This document shows positions 42,394 to 50,874 of a DNA stretch of 64,000 nucleotides, in pieces (position 1 is the stretch's first letter; every line of letters begins with the position of its first letter). The notes under the pieces were generated by a model. It made no database searches and was not told where the DNA came from. It worked only from the letters and a program-made list of their open reading frames with translations. A program made the position numbers and the translations under genes. Origin of the DNA: Streptomyces netropsis. GTDB taxonomy: Bacteria > Actinomycetota > Actinomycetes > Streptomycetales > Streptomycetaceae. The DNA lies in assembly GCF_014203545.1 (NCBI RefSeq), contig NZ_JACHJG010000011.1:1-64000 (forward strand), read 5' to 3'.

Positions 42394-43921
42394 CCTCACG
42401 CCGCAGCGCGCGGGCGCCCTCGATGGCGCAGAAGACACCGAGGGCGGCCAGCGAGCCGTACACCACCCAGTCCCCGAACCGGACGTAGGGGCTGGTGCCC
42501 CGCGCGAGCGGCACGTCGTAGACGGCGAAGGCGCTGCGATCGGTGCCCAGCCGCTCGCCGACCTGCCGTCCTCGGGCGTCCGCCACCGCGCTCACCCCCG
42601 TCAGCGTCGCGTGCGCCATCGGCCGCCAGGTCTCGGCGGCCCGCAGCGCGGCCAGTGAGGCGTGCTGCCGGGGTGCCCAGCTGTGCTGGAAGGTCGAGGT
42701 CGCGGACTGGGCGACGATCAGCTGGGCCCCGTCGCGCACCAGCCGACGGCTCATGTCGGGGAACGCCGACTCGAAGCACACCAGCGGGCCGATCAGTGGC
42801 CCGTCGGTGCCCGGCAGCCGCATCAGCACCGGGCCGTCGCCGCGCCGCCGGTCCTCGCCCGCCGCCTTGCCCACGGAGGTGGCCCAGCCGAGCAGCGAGC
42901 GCGCCGGGACGTACTCGCCGAACGGCACGAGACGCGTCTTGTCGTAGCGGTCACCGGTCGGCCCGTCCGGTGAGACCAGCACCGAACTCTTGAAGATCCC
43001 CGGGCGGTCCGCGCGTCGCGCGTCGACGTTGACGAGCAGAGGCGCTCCCACCTCCCGGGACAGGGCGGCCAGCCGTCGCCGCAGGTCGGGCCGACGGTCC
43101 AGGTCCTGGCCGACGCTGCTCTCGCCCCACACCACCAGATCCACCCGGCGCCCGGCCAGTTGGCGGGTGAGCACCTCCTCGCGGTCGAAGCGCCGCTGCG
43201 GACTGTGACCGCCGGCGATCACGCCCGGCTGTACGAGCGCGATCCGTACCGTGCCCGCCCGCTCCGGCAGCGGTGCCCACACCCACACCCCGGCCACCGC
43301 CACCGCGCACGCGAGCACCCCCGCCGCACCGGCCGCCCGGGCCCGGGGTGCCGAAATCAGCGCGGCGACCGCGGTGTTGACCGCCACCAGCACGAAACCC
43401 ACGAGCCAGACCCCACCGACCGAGGCGACCCGCAGGGCGGGCGCGACCTGCCACTGGCTCGCGCCGAGCAGCCCCCACGGCCCGCCGAGGTACTCCCAGG
43501 AGCGGACCAGCTCGACCGTCAGCCACCCGGACGGCACCAGGACCAGTGCCGCCGCCACCCGGCCGGGACCCGGGGCCCCGCCCAGCAGCCGTCGCACCAG
43601 CAGCCCCCAGGGCGCCCACAACAACCCCAGCAGCGCGGCCAGTACGAGGATGAAGACGTGCAGGCTCGGCAGCAGCCAATGGTGCACGGCGAGCAGGAAG
43701 CCGGCGCCGCCGAACCAGCCGTCCAGGGCGGCGCGCCGGGGCGTGGCGGCCGACGCGACGATCAGCAGCCACGGGACGAGGGCCGCGTAGGCCAGCCACC
43801 ACAGCGCGGGGGCGGGAAAGGCCAGCGCGGGCAGCGCCCCCGCCAGCAGTGCCGCCACCGCCCGCCACCAGGGTGAGGCACCGGGCCGAGACCACCGCCG
43901 TACCGCCGACATCAGTGCCAT
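42365..43921 (-). CDS. lnt: Apolipoprotein N-acyltransferase
   Basis: A 518-residue membrane enzyme that N-acylates the lipidated cysteine of lipoproteins. The first ~200 residues carry six or so membrane helices. Residues 225-480 are a periplasmic carbon-nitrogen hydrolase domain with the catalytic set: Glu in VVWGESSVG, Lys in YDKTRLVPFGEYVP, and Cys in PLVCFESAFPD. A final helix precedes a basic tail. ATG 43921 has AAGGGAGG upstream; the longer reading from 43951 lacks a site. Streptomyces has two Lnt homologues, and which one this is cannot be told. Confidence 0.9.
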   Translation of the reverse strand: MALMSAVRRWSRPGASPWWRAVAALLAGALPALAFPAPALWWLAYAALVPWLLIVASAATPRRAALDGWFGGAGFLLAVHHWLLPSLHVFILVLAALLGLLWAPWGLLVRRLLGGAPGPGRVAAALVLVPSGWLTVELVRSWEYLGGPWGLLGASQWQVAPALRVASVGGVWLVGFVLVAVNTAVAALISAPRARAAGAAGVLACAVAVAGVWVWAPLPERAGTVRIALVQPGVIAGGHSPQRRFDREEVLTRQLAGRRVDLVVWGESSVGQDLDRRPDLRRRLAALSREVGAPLLVNVDARRADRPGIFKSSVLVSPDGPTGDRYDKTRLVPFGEYVPARSLLGWATSVGKAAGEDRRRGDGPVLMRLPGTDGPLIGPLVCFESAFPDMSRRLVRDGAQLIVAQSATSTFQHSWAPRQHASLAALRAAETWRPMAHATLTGVSAVADARGRQVGERLGTDRSAFAVYDVPLARGTSPYVRFGDWVVYGSLAALGVFCAIEGARALRREVRKPARSPR

Positions 43922-44538
43922 GCCGCGCCTCCCTTGTCCCGGCCGGTCCACCAGTGTGCGGGAGTGAGGCGATCAAGGGCAGGGTGCGGCGGCCGCGACA
44001 CGCTGAGCGGCCGAGCGGTCCGTGCCCGGACCGGCGCCGCCGCCCCGGCCGAAAGTGCCACAGGCGTCCCTGAGTCCGCGTGGCCCTGCTGCTTCCCCAA
44101 CAGTCCAGGGGCGCATACGCAGAAGCCGTGCCCCCCTCCGGTCGCCTGCACACCATATGCGTAAGAGGGTTCCGGCCATCCCCGGCACGTCTGGATACTG
44201 GCCTGTCGGAAGGCCAAAACCCCGACAACAGCGCGCAATTTTCAGCCTTTCTGGTCGTGAAGCAAGCCAATGTCAGCTCAATTTGGTCTAAATTGAGCTG
44301 AAGTGATCCTGGCGTCATGCGTCAGAAAGGCGCACGACGGTACGTAATGTGGGTTATCGCTGGCCCGGCATGGGCAGGTACCGGGCAAAACTGGACAGGC
44401 GTGCTGGTTGTGTGTCGCTGGGGGGCGGCGCGACATACGTGCGAGACCGAACATGCGATTCAGTCACCAGAGAGTCCCTCCCGTGGCCCATCTCCCCGTC
44501 CGCCTCTTCACCGACAGTCGACGTCTCGGAGGTATCCC
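43922..44538. other. 617-bp intergenic region before the terpene genes
   Basis: This is the longest non-coding stretch in the window and is clearly lower in GC, especially 44200-44320. It holds the lnt promoter at the left and, at 44273-44301, a perfect 12-bp inverted repeat. The distance from that repeat to the methyltransferase start is 240 bases. No gene with a ribosome binding site is seen. Confidence 0.65.
44273..44301. promoter_or_regulatory. Perfect 12-bp inverted repeat, probable operator
   Basis: TCAGCTCAATTT (44273-44284), five bases GGTCT, AAATTGAGCTGA (44290-44301). The AT-rich centre, including TAAATT as a possible -10, and the location upstream of the terpene operon suggest a repressor or activator site. 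A stem-loop in RNA is the alternative. Confidence 0.65.
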
Positions 44539-45447
44539 ATGGAGAACCTTGTCGCCGAGGTGACCGCTGCTCCTGACGCGGTGCGCGATGAGACCCAGGT
44601 GCCGCTGTACTACTCGAGGAAGACCGCCGACATCCTGCACAAGTACGGCCCTGGCCCCCGAGTCCACTTCCATGTGGGGCTGTTCGACTCCGGTGCGGCA
44701 CCGAACACCACGGTCTCCCAACGCGTCATCCGGCGCCGCCTCTTCGAGTCCCAGGAGGCGGCACTCGATCACGCCGCCGACTCCTGGGGGGTGACGGGCA
44801 ACCCGCCCGGCTCGCTCTTCGACATCGGCTGCGGCCTGGGCGGCGGGTCCATCTACTGGGCCCAGGAGCACGGTTGCGCGGTCACCGCGATGACCGTGAC
44901 CGCGAAGCACGTACCCGTGATGGCGGACCTCGTACGGCAGGCGGGCGTGGAGCACCTCGTCACCCCGGTCCTCGGAGACATCCACGACCTGTGCGAAGAG
45001 CGTCAGTACGACGCCGCCGTGGCCATCGAGAGTTCGGGCTACATGGACCGCGAACGGCTCTTCTCCGTCGTGGCCAAGGCACTCAAACCCGGCGGCTGGT
45101 TCGGGATCCAGGAGCACTTCCTGTGCCGGCCGGAGTGGACCAGCTTCATCGACGGGTACTACAAGACCAGGCTGGGCACCCTGTCCGAATACATCGACGC
45201 CGGTCACGCGGCCGGCTTCGAACTGGAGCAGGACGAGGACGTCACCGACCAGGTCGCGGAGTTCTGGGTGCAGTCCATGGCCTGGACGACGGCCGAGCTG
45301 GACCGGATGGCCCGGACGGGCGACCAGTCCCCGATCGCCACCGACCGGCTCGTCGAATCGGCCCTCACCCACGGGAAGTTGTTCCGTGTCTGGCGGGATC
45401 ACGCGGTCGAGACCAGGCTCCTTCTCTTCCGTCTCGAAGGACACTGA
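44539..45447 (+). CDS. SAM-dependent methyltransferase of a terpene pathway
   Basis: A 302-residue class I methyltransferase. SAM motif I is D95-I-G-C-G-L-G-G-G-S, followed by VTAMTVTAKHVPVM (motif II region) and a Tyr/Trp-rich C-terminal half (FIDGYYKTRLGTL, EFWVQSMAWTTAEL). It most resembles small-molecule C-methyltransferases such as those acting on prenyl diphosphates. It is not the standard geranyl diphosphate methyltransferase of 2-methylisoborneol clusters. CGGAGG at 44527-44532 supports ATG 44539. The terpene synthase gene follows after 4 bases, so the likely substrate is a prenyl diphosphate before cyclisation, or the terpene after it. No upstream partner gene is seen. Confidence 0.83.
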   Translation: MENLVAEVTAAPDAVRDETQVPLYYSRKTADILHKYGPGPRVHFHVGLFDSGAAPNTTVSQRVIRRRLFESQEAALDHAADSWGVTGNPPGSLFDIGCGLGGGSIYWAQEHGCAVTAMTVTAKHVPVMADLVRQAGVEHLVTPVLGDIHDLCEERQYDAAVAIESSGYMDRERLFSVVAKALKPGGWFGIQEHFLCRPEWTSFIDGYYKTRLGTLSEYIDAGHAAGFELEQDEDVTDQVAEFWVQSMAWTTAELDRMARTGDQSPIATDRLVESALTHGKLFRVWRDHAVETRLLLFRLEGH

Positions 45448-45451
45448 CGCC

Positions 45452-46663
45452 ATGACCGAGACCGCGACGCGCGCATCCGCCATCGGCTGGCGGCTGCCCC
45501 CCTTCTACTGCCCGATCGACTCCGCCATCCATCCACGGGCGGACCAGCTGGAAGAACGGGCCATAGCCTGGCTCGACGCGATGGGCATCTTCCGCGACGG
45601 CACCGAGCGGGCCTGGAGCATCGCCACCCACAGCACCGACTTCAGCTGCCGGATGATCCCGTACGGGATGGACGAACCGCTGCTGCTGTTCATCGAGTGG
45701 AATCACTGGGCGTTCGCTCTCGACGACTTCTGGCACGATACGGGCTCCGCGGACATCCGCACCTCCCGCATCGTCGACCTCAACGCCCGGATCTCCCGCT
45801 GCCTCGAAGCACCGGGTTCCGCCATGCTCGGCAACACCCCGTTCGCCGCCGCCCTGGAGGACCTCGCGGCCCGCACCAGGGACCTGGCCACCCCCGTCCA
45901 GCTCCGGAGGGTGGCCGAGGGCATGCGGGACTGGCTGTTCGGTGCCGCATGGCAGGTCAGCAATGTGGAACGCGGCATCATGCCGACCCTGTCCGACTAC
46001 GTCGCCTTACGGCCCTCGATCAACGGCACTCGCTTCTCCCTGGCCTGGAGCGAGATCGCGAGCGGCATCGAGATCCCGGACGGGAAGCTGTACTCCGCCC
46101 CCGTCCAGGCCCTCACCGACGCCGCGGGATTCATCGTGAGCTGCGACAACGACCTTTTCTCGTATGCCAAGGAGGACAACCAGGAAACCACCGACCAGAA
46201 CATCGTGAACGTCCTGGCCCACCAGGACGGCAGCCCCCCGGACAAGGCCCTCGGCGAGGCCCTCGCCATACGCGACCGGGCCATGACGCTCTTCCTGGAG
46301 CTGCGCGACCAGATCGCCCGGGACGCCGACCCCGAGCTACGCCGCTACCTCGAAGCCCTGGGGCACTACATCGCCGGCTGCATACGGTGGATGAACGCGG
46401 CCCCCCGCTACGCCAGCCCCCGCAACCGGCACGAACTCCCGGTCCCAGGGGCGACGTACGGCATAACGTGGCGGGACACGCCCAGCGATCCCGGCACCGG
46501 ACCGCTGCCCATAGCGTCGGCGGCCTGGTGGTGGGACCAGCTGGACAGCGTCACTCACCGCCGCCGGAACCACCCGGTCAGCGACTTCCACACCGACGTC
46601 CGGGAGCGGGACGACTTCGGCGGCGCGGGGATCCCCGCGGACCTGTCCGCCGTGGAGGTCTGA
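45452..46663 (+). CDS. Class I terpene synthase (family 2)
   Basis: A 403-residue cyclase of the bacterial class I fold. The Asp-rich motif is D91-D-F-W-H-D96. The NSE motif is complete: N233-D-L-F-S237-Y-A-K240-E241. The C-terminal RY pair is R319-Y320. All metal- and diphosphate-binding elements are therefore present. Product and substrate length cannot be read, but the coupled methyltransferase suggests a methylated C11, C16 or similar precursor. ATG 45452 follows the methyltransferase stop by 4 bases with GAAGGA upstream. The last 35 codons, past the conserved fold, overlap the convergent P450 gene by 109 bases. Confidence 0.88.
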   Translation: MTETATRASAIGWRLPPFYCPIDSAIHPRADQLEERAIAWLDAMGIFRDGTERAWSIATHSTDFSCRMIPYGMDEPLLLFIEWNHWAFALDDFWHDTGSADIRTSRIVDLNARISRCLEAPGSAMLGNTPFAAALEDLAARTRDLATPVQLRRVAEGMRDWLFGAAWQVSNVERGIMPTLSDYVALRPSINGTRFSLAWSEIASGIEIPDGKLYSAPVQALTDAAGFIVSCDNDLFSYAKEDNQETTDQNIVNVLAHQDGSPPDKALGEALAIRDRAMTLFLELRDQIARDADPELRRYLEALGHYIAGCIRWMNAAPRYASPRNRHELPVPGATYGITWRDTPSDPGTGPLPIASAAWWWDQLDSVTHRRRNHPVSDFHTDVRERDDFGGAGIPADLSAVEV

Positions 46664-48009
46664 GGCTCCGGGGAATCCTGCTCCGAGGCGTCCGCCGCGG
46701 ACGGGACGGGCAGCCCCGACTCCTCGGGCGGCTGCGGCTGCTGCGGAGTGAACTGCACGGGCAGCGCGACCAGATGACGCGACATCAGGGAGGAGACCCA
46801 GTTCAGTTCGGACTCCGCGACGGCCAGCCGGATGTCGGGCAGCCGGTTCAGCAGCGCGTCGATGCCCGTGTCGGCGATGGCCCGGCCGATGTCCTGGCCG
46901 GGGCATTCGTGCGCGCCCCCGCTGAAGGCCAGGTGGGAGCGGTTGCCGTGGACGGGCGCCGTCGGGTCGGGGCGGATGGCCGTGTCCACGTTGGCCGCGG
47001 CCAGCCCCAGCACGAGGGCGTCACCCGCCTTGATCTTCTGGCCAGCGAGCTCGGTGTCCTGGGTGGCCCAGCGGCCGAGGATCGTCGTGAACGGCGGTTC
47101 GTCCCACAGGACCTGCTCGACCGCGTCCGGCAGGGTCATGTGGCCGCTGGCCAGGTTGGCGCGGCACCGCGGGTCGGACAGCACCATGCGCACCGTGTTC
47201 GCGATCAGGTTCGCCGTGGTCTCGAATGCCGCGATGAGCACCAGCCGCAGGTGCTGCTGGACCTCCTCGTCGGAGAGCTTGGCGGGGTGCTCCAGCAGCC
47301 AGCTGGTGAAGTCGGGGCCCGGGTCGGCGTGCTTGCGCACCACCAGCTTGCGCAGCGTCTCCTGCACGTAGGCGTTGCTGGCGACGGCGGTTTCGGTGCC
47401 CTTGATCATGTCGCGGGCGGCCTTGACCAGCTGCGGCCCGTACTCCTCGGGCATCCCGAGCAACTGGGTCAGCACCAGCATGGGCAGGTGCTCCGCGAAC
47501 TCGTGCACCAAGTCGGCCTTGCCGGTGGTGCAGAAGCGGTCGACGAGCTGGTTGGCGAAGCGGGTGATGTGGCGGCGGACACCGCGCCGGTCGAAGCGGC
47601 CCATGGCGTCGTTGATGGCCCCGCGCCACCGCTCGTGCACCTGGCCGTCGGCGAACGCGCAGATGGGCTGCCAGGTGGAGATCGGAGCCAGCGGGTGATC
47701 GGGGGGGAGCTTGCCCTCGCGCATGTCGCGCCAGTTCCGGGAGTCGCGCGAGAACCGCGACGGCGTCCGCGTGACGTCGAGGTTCTCGCGGTAGCCGAGG
47801 ATCAGCCAGGCCGGGAGATCGCCGTGCAGCAGCACCGGGGCGACCGCGCCGTGCCGGTCGCGGAGCTGTTCGTACAGTCCCATCGGGTCGGCCTCGGCCG
47901 CGGGTCCGTACAGTCGCGCGACGCCGCCCTCGCCGTAGGCATGGGCGGGGCACTGCGGGGGAGCGACCGTCGCGGAGTCGGCGCGGGAGTGTTCGTCACG
48001 GGGGGTCAC
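46555..48009 (-). CDS. Cytochrome P450, conservon-associated CYP157 type (CvnE)
   Basis: A 484-residue P450. The heme ligand is C369 in FSGGAHECPG, and the I-helix motif is A260-A-F-E-T-T265. The K-helix, where other P450s have ExxR, reads E298-Q-V-L-W302, with no arginine. Loss of ExxR is a known feature of the CYP157 family, whose members lie in conservons. After the normal end near 423 comes a 61-residue Pro/Ser/Glu linker ending in the basic amphipathic tail SVWKSLTGWFRRR. The GTG start overlaps the GTPase stop (GTGA), making it the last gene of the conservon. Its 3' end overlaps the terpene synthase gene. Confidence 0.88.
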   Translation of the reverse strand: MTPRDEHSRADSATVAPPQCPAHAYGEGGVARLYGPAAEADPMGLYEQLRDRHGAVAPVLLHGDLPAWLILGYRENLDVTRTPSRFSRDSRNWRDMREGKLPPDHPLAPISTWQPICAFADGQVHERWRGAINDAMGRFDRRGVRRHITRFANQLVDRFCTTGKADLVHEFAEHLPMLVLTQLLGMPEEYGPQLVKAARDMIKGTETAVASNAYVQETLRKLVVRKHADPGPDFTSWLLEHPAKLSDEEVQQHLRLVLIAAFETTANLIANTVRMVLSDPRCRANLASGHMTLPDAVEQVLWDEPPFTTILGRWATQDTELAGQKIKAGDALVLGLAAANVDTAIRPDPTAPVHGNRSHLAFSGGAHECPGQDIGRAIADTGIDALLNRLPDIRLAVAESELNWVSSLMSRHLVALPVQFTPQQPQPPEESGLPVPSAADASEQDSPEPQTSTADRSAGIPAPPKSSRSRTSVWKSLTGWFRRR

Positions 48010-48629
48010 TGTGGCTCCGGGGATTCGTTCGTGAGGGTGTAGAGGTAGCGCATGAGGGTCATCAGCGCGTCCCGGCAGGAGGCGCGCTCGCGGGCGTCGC
48101 AGGTGAACATGGGCACGGAATCGGGGAGGTCCATGGCCGCCCGCAGCTCCGCCATGGCGTGGACGGGGGAGCCGGGGAAGGTGTTGACGGCGACGACGAA
48201 GGGCACGCCCCGCTCCTCCAGCAGGCCCATCACGTCGTAACTCACCTCCAGACGGCGGGTGTCGAGGAGGACCACCGCGCCCAGCGCGCCTTCGAACAGG
48301 CCGTCCCACAGGAACCAGAAGCGCTCCTGGCCGGGCGTGCCGAACAGATACAGCACCAGCTGTTCGTTGATGCTGATCCGGCCGAAGTCCATCGCCACGG
48401 TCGTCTCGGTCTTGTGCTCGATGCCGGCCAGGTCGTCCACGCCGACCCCGGCCTGGGTCATCGTCTCCTCGGTGGTCAGCGGTCTGATCTCGCTCACCGC
48501 GCCGACGAGGGTCGTCTTGCCGACCCCGAATCCACCGACGATCACCACCTTGACGGCCGCCGCGGTCGAGGCGGGGAGGATGTCCTCGGTCCTGGGTCCG
48601 GCGTGTGTGTCAAAGGTTCTGTAGTCCAT
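48006..48629 (-). CDS. Conservon GTP-binding protein (CvnD)
   Basis: A 207-residue small GTPase-like ATP/GTP-binding protein. The P-loop is G32-G-F-G-V-G-K38-T. A switch region TTVAMDFGRI follows, then LYLFGTPGQERFWFLWDGL, which resembles the DxxGQ motif of Ras/Arf proteins, and an NTF/T-type base-recognition segment. Conservon D proteins cycle with nucleotide and bind the roadblock protein in a membrane-associated complex likened to eukaryotic G-protein signalling. It overlaps the DUF742 gene by 20 bases and the P450 gene by 4. Confidence 0.92.
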   Translation of the reverse strand: MDYRTFDTHAGPRTEDILPASTAAAVKVVIVGGFGVGKTTLVGAVSEIRPLTTEETMTQAGVGVDDLAGIEHKTETTVAMDFGRISINEQLVLYLFGTPGQERFWFLWDGLFEGALGAVVLLDTRRLEVSYDVMGLLEERGVPFVVAVNTFPGSPVHAMAELRAAMDLPDSVPMFTCDARERASCRDALMTLMRYLYTLTNESPEPQ

Positions 48630-48969
48630 GCATCACCGCCTCCAGGAGTCGCACATCGGGTAGTGCGGCGACCGGGACCGGGGGCCTGGCCTCCACTTGA
48701 TCGTTCGTGAGCAGATCCGTGAGCAACACGGTCACGGTGCTGACGGGCAGGGTGAGATAGGCCGATATTTCGGCGACGGAGAGCGGGTAGTCACACATCC
48801 GCACAATGGCGGCGTGCTCGGGCTGGAGTCCGGGATCGGTCTCGGACCGGGCGACGATCAGCGTCACCAGATCGAGCCTGAGGTCCTTGTCGGTGCTGGC
48901 GCGCCCGGTGGTGAGGATGTATAACCGATCCGGATTTCCCTGGTCCCACGGATTTTTGGGCTTACTCAC
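48610..48969 (-). CDS. Conservon DUF742 protein (CvnC)
   Basis: A 119-residue winged-helix-like DUF742 protein. RLYILTTGRASTDKDLRLDLVTLI begins the domain (shown in pieces RLYILTTGR and LRLDLVTLI), and the HTH-like region is LSVAEISAYLTLPVSTVTVLL. DUF742 proteins always accompany roadblock and GTPase partners in conservons, and their precise role is unknown. It overlaps CvnB by 4 bases (ATGA) and CvnD by 20 bases, so the operon is tightly coupled. Confidence 0.92.
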   Translation of the reverse strand: MSKPKNPWDQGNPDRLYILTTGRASTDKDLRLDLVTLIVARSETDPGLQPEHAAIVRMCDYPLSVAEISAYLTLPVSTVTVLLTDLLTNDQVEARPPVPVAALPDVRLLEAVMHGLQNL

Positions 48970-49373
48970 GTGACCGGCCCGCTGACGCGCGGCGGACTGG
49001 TGAGATGCTCGCCGATCCGGGCCACCAGATCACGCATCCGCTGCCCCATCAGCCCGGCGTCGACGTCGTCGTCCGCCAGCACCGCCAGATACGCCCCCGC
49101 GCCGGCCGCCATCAAATAGAAGAAGCCGCCGTCGACCTCGATCACGACCAGTCGCATCTGCCCGTCGCCGTGCGGGAACTCCGCGGCCACCGCCGTGGAC
49201 AGGCTCTGCAGTCCCGCACAGGCGGCGGCCAGGCGATCCGCGGCGTCCGTGTCCGAACCGTGCTGCGCCATGCGCAGACCGTCCGAGGACAACACGATCA
49301 CGTGGCGGGTCTGAGGAACGCTGGATGCCAGGTCCTTGAGCATCCAGTCCATGTTGAACCGCAGCTGCGTCAC
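48966..49373 (-). CDS. Conservon roadblock/LC7 protein (CvnB)
   Basis: A 135-residue roadblock/LC7 domain: LRFNMDWMLKDLASSVPQTR, then HVIVLSSDGLRMAQHGSD and AGAGAYLAVLADDDVDAGLMG. Roadblock proteins regulate the partner GTPase. GTG 49373 was chosen because it follows the CvnA stop by 4 bases with GGAAGAG upstream. ATG 49403 in the same frame, inside CvnA, would add ten residues. Confidence 0.9.
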   Translation of the reverse strand: MTQLRFNMDWMLKDLASSVPQTRHVIVLSSDGLRMAQHGSDTDAADRLAAACAGLQSLSTAVAAEFPHGDGQMRLVVIEVDGGFFYLMAAGAGAYLAVLADDDVDAGLMGQRMRDLVARIGEHLTSPPRVSGPVT

Positions 49374-49377
49374 TTGG

Positions 49378-50874
49378 CTACTCTTCCTTGTCTGACGATT
49401 CATCACTGAACGGTCCCCGCGAGTCGGTCGTCGGCTCCTCACCGTTGACGGCACTCGTGAAGGCGGCCAGCCACAGGCCCGGCTGCGGGGGAGGCTCGGC
49501 CGCCGGGGAGCGCCGCCGGGGGGGACGGCCCGCCGCGGCGGCCGCAGCCTGCCGGGCGGCCCGCGAGGGGATGCCGGGAGCGCGCCGACGGCGCTGCGGA
49601 AGCCCGCCCGAGCCGTCGGACTCCTCGGTCGGCTGGTCGAGCTCCGGGGGCGGCGGCAGCGGCCGGCCCGGCTTCTTCCTGGGCTTGGGGGGCGGCAGGG
49701 TGGCCGCACGGGCGATCTCGCCGCCCGGTGTGGCGCTCGCCGTGATCAGGTTCTCCGGCACGATCAGTACGGCGCGCACACCGCCGTACGCCGACGGCCG
49801 CAACGAGACCCGGAAGGCGTAGGTCTTGGCGAGCCGGCTGACGACGGCCAGCCCCAGCCGCGGCGTCTCGCCGAGGTCGTTGAGGTCGAGGCCGCGGTCG
49901 GCGAGCTCGAGCACCGCGTCGGTGCGGCGGCGGGCCTCGTCGGTGAGGCCGACGCCGGCGTCCTCGATCTCGACCGCCACTCCCGACTGCACCTCGACGG
50001 CGGTCAGGTGCACCCGGGTCTGCGGGGGCGAGTAGCGGGTGGCGTTGTCCAGCAGCTCGGCCAGCGCGTGGATCAGCGGCTCCACCCCGGGGCCGGTGAC
50101 CGCGACGTCCGCCACCGAGTGCAGGTCCACCCTGCGGTAGTCCATGATCCGGGACATGGCGCCGCGCAGGACGTTGTAGAGGGGGATCGGGTTCTTCCAC
50201 TGGCGTCCGGGGCGGGAGCCGCCGAGTACCGCGATGCTGTCCGCGAGCCGGCCGATCAGCGCGGTCCCGTGGTCCAGGTGCAGCAAGTCGCCGAAGACGT
50301 CGGGGTCGTTGCCGTGCCGGTCCTCCATCTCCCGGAGGTCGGTGGCCTGTTGGTGCACGATCGCCTGCACGCGGCGGGCGATGTTGACGAAGGCGCGGTG
50401 CGCGGAGTCGCGCAGCCCCTCCTCGGCCTGCACCGCCTCCACCACCGAGCGCAGGACCGAGCGGTGCGCGGCCTCGAACGACGGGTCGAGCGGGGTCAGT
50501 GGCCTGACCTCGCGGAGCACCTCATCGGCTGACGCCCCCTGCTGCAGCAGGTTCACCGCGGCGGGCAGCAGCTCGCGGGCCAGTCGCCGGGTCTCGATCT
50601 CCTGTTGGACGAGCCGGTGACGGAACGCGGCCTCCTGCTCGGCGCAGCGCCGTCGCAGCGTGTCGATGATGCGGCCCCGCCGCACCGCTTCCGACGAGGT
50701 GAGGGCCACCGCGACGGTCGCCGCGGTCCCGCACCAGGCCACGGGGGAGCGGGCGCCGAGGGGTACGAGGACTGCGGCGGTCACCGTGCAGACCGCCAGC
50801 ACGACAGGGGGGACCAGCCATATGAGAGCGGAGGCGGGCCGCCTGCCTTGGTGTGACGATCCAGTACCAACCAT
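49378..50874 (-). CDS. Conservon sensor histidine kinase-like protein (CvnA)
   Basis: A 498-residue membrane sensor. Two close hydrophobic segments (about 13-33 and 38-60) sit at the N-terminus, followed by a coiled linker. The dimerisation/histidine region LLHLDHGTALIGRLAD is near 215, and the HATPase domain has N-box ELLDNATRYSPP and G-box EIEDAGVGL. The C-terminal 140 residues are a Pro/Arg-rich disordered tail. Conservon A proteins likely sense a signal and control the B/C/D complex. ATG 50874 has CGAGGA upstream; a longer reading to 51024 lacks support. No response regulator lies beside it. Confidence 0.9.
   Translation of the reverse strand: MVGTGSSHQGRRPASALIWLVPPVVLAVCTVTAAVLVPLGARSPVAWCGTAATVAVALTSSEAVRRGRIIDTLRRRCAEQEAAFRHRLVQQEIETRRLARELLPAAVNLLQQGASADEVLREVRPLTPLDPSFEAAHRSVLRSVVEAVQAEEGLRDSAHRAFVNIARRVQAIVHQQATDLREMEDRHGNDPDVFGDLLHLDHGTALIGRLADSIAVLGGSRPGRQWKNPIPLYNVLRGAMSRIMDYRRVDLHSVADVAVTGPGVEPLIHALAELLDNATRYSPPQTRVHLTAVEVQSGVAVEIEDAGVGLTDEARRRTDAVLELADRGLDLNDLGETPRLGLAVVSRLAKTYAFRVSLRPSAYGGVRAVLIVPENLITASATPGGEIARAATLPPPKPRKKPGRPLPPPPELDQPTEESDGSGGLPQRRRRAPGIPSRAARQAAAAAAGRPPRRRSPAAEPPPQPGLWLAAFTSAVNGEEPTTDSRGPFSDESSDKEE

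Noticed and set aside
44317..44538. Longer methyltransferase reading from an upstream ATG.
   Set aside because: It would add 74 Trp/Arg/Ser-rich residues with no similarity to the fold, while CGGAGG marks ATG 44539.
44539..46663. Assignment of the terpene pair to a 2-methylisoborneol cluster.
   Set aside because: The cyclic-nucleotide-binding gene usual upstream is absent, the gene order differs, and neither protein shows the characteristic 2-MIB enzyme sequence.
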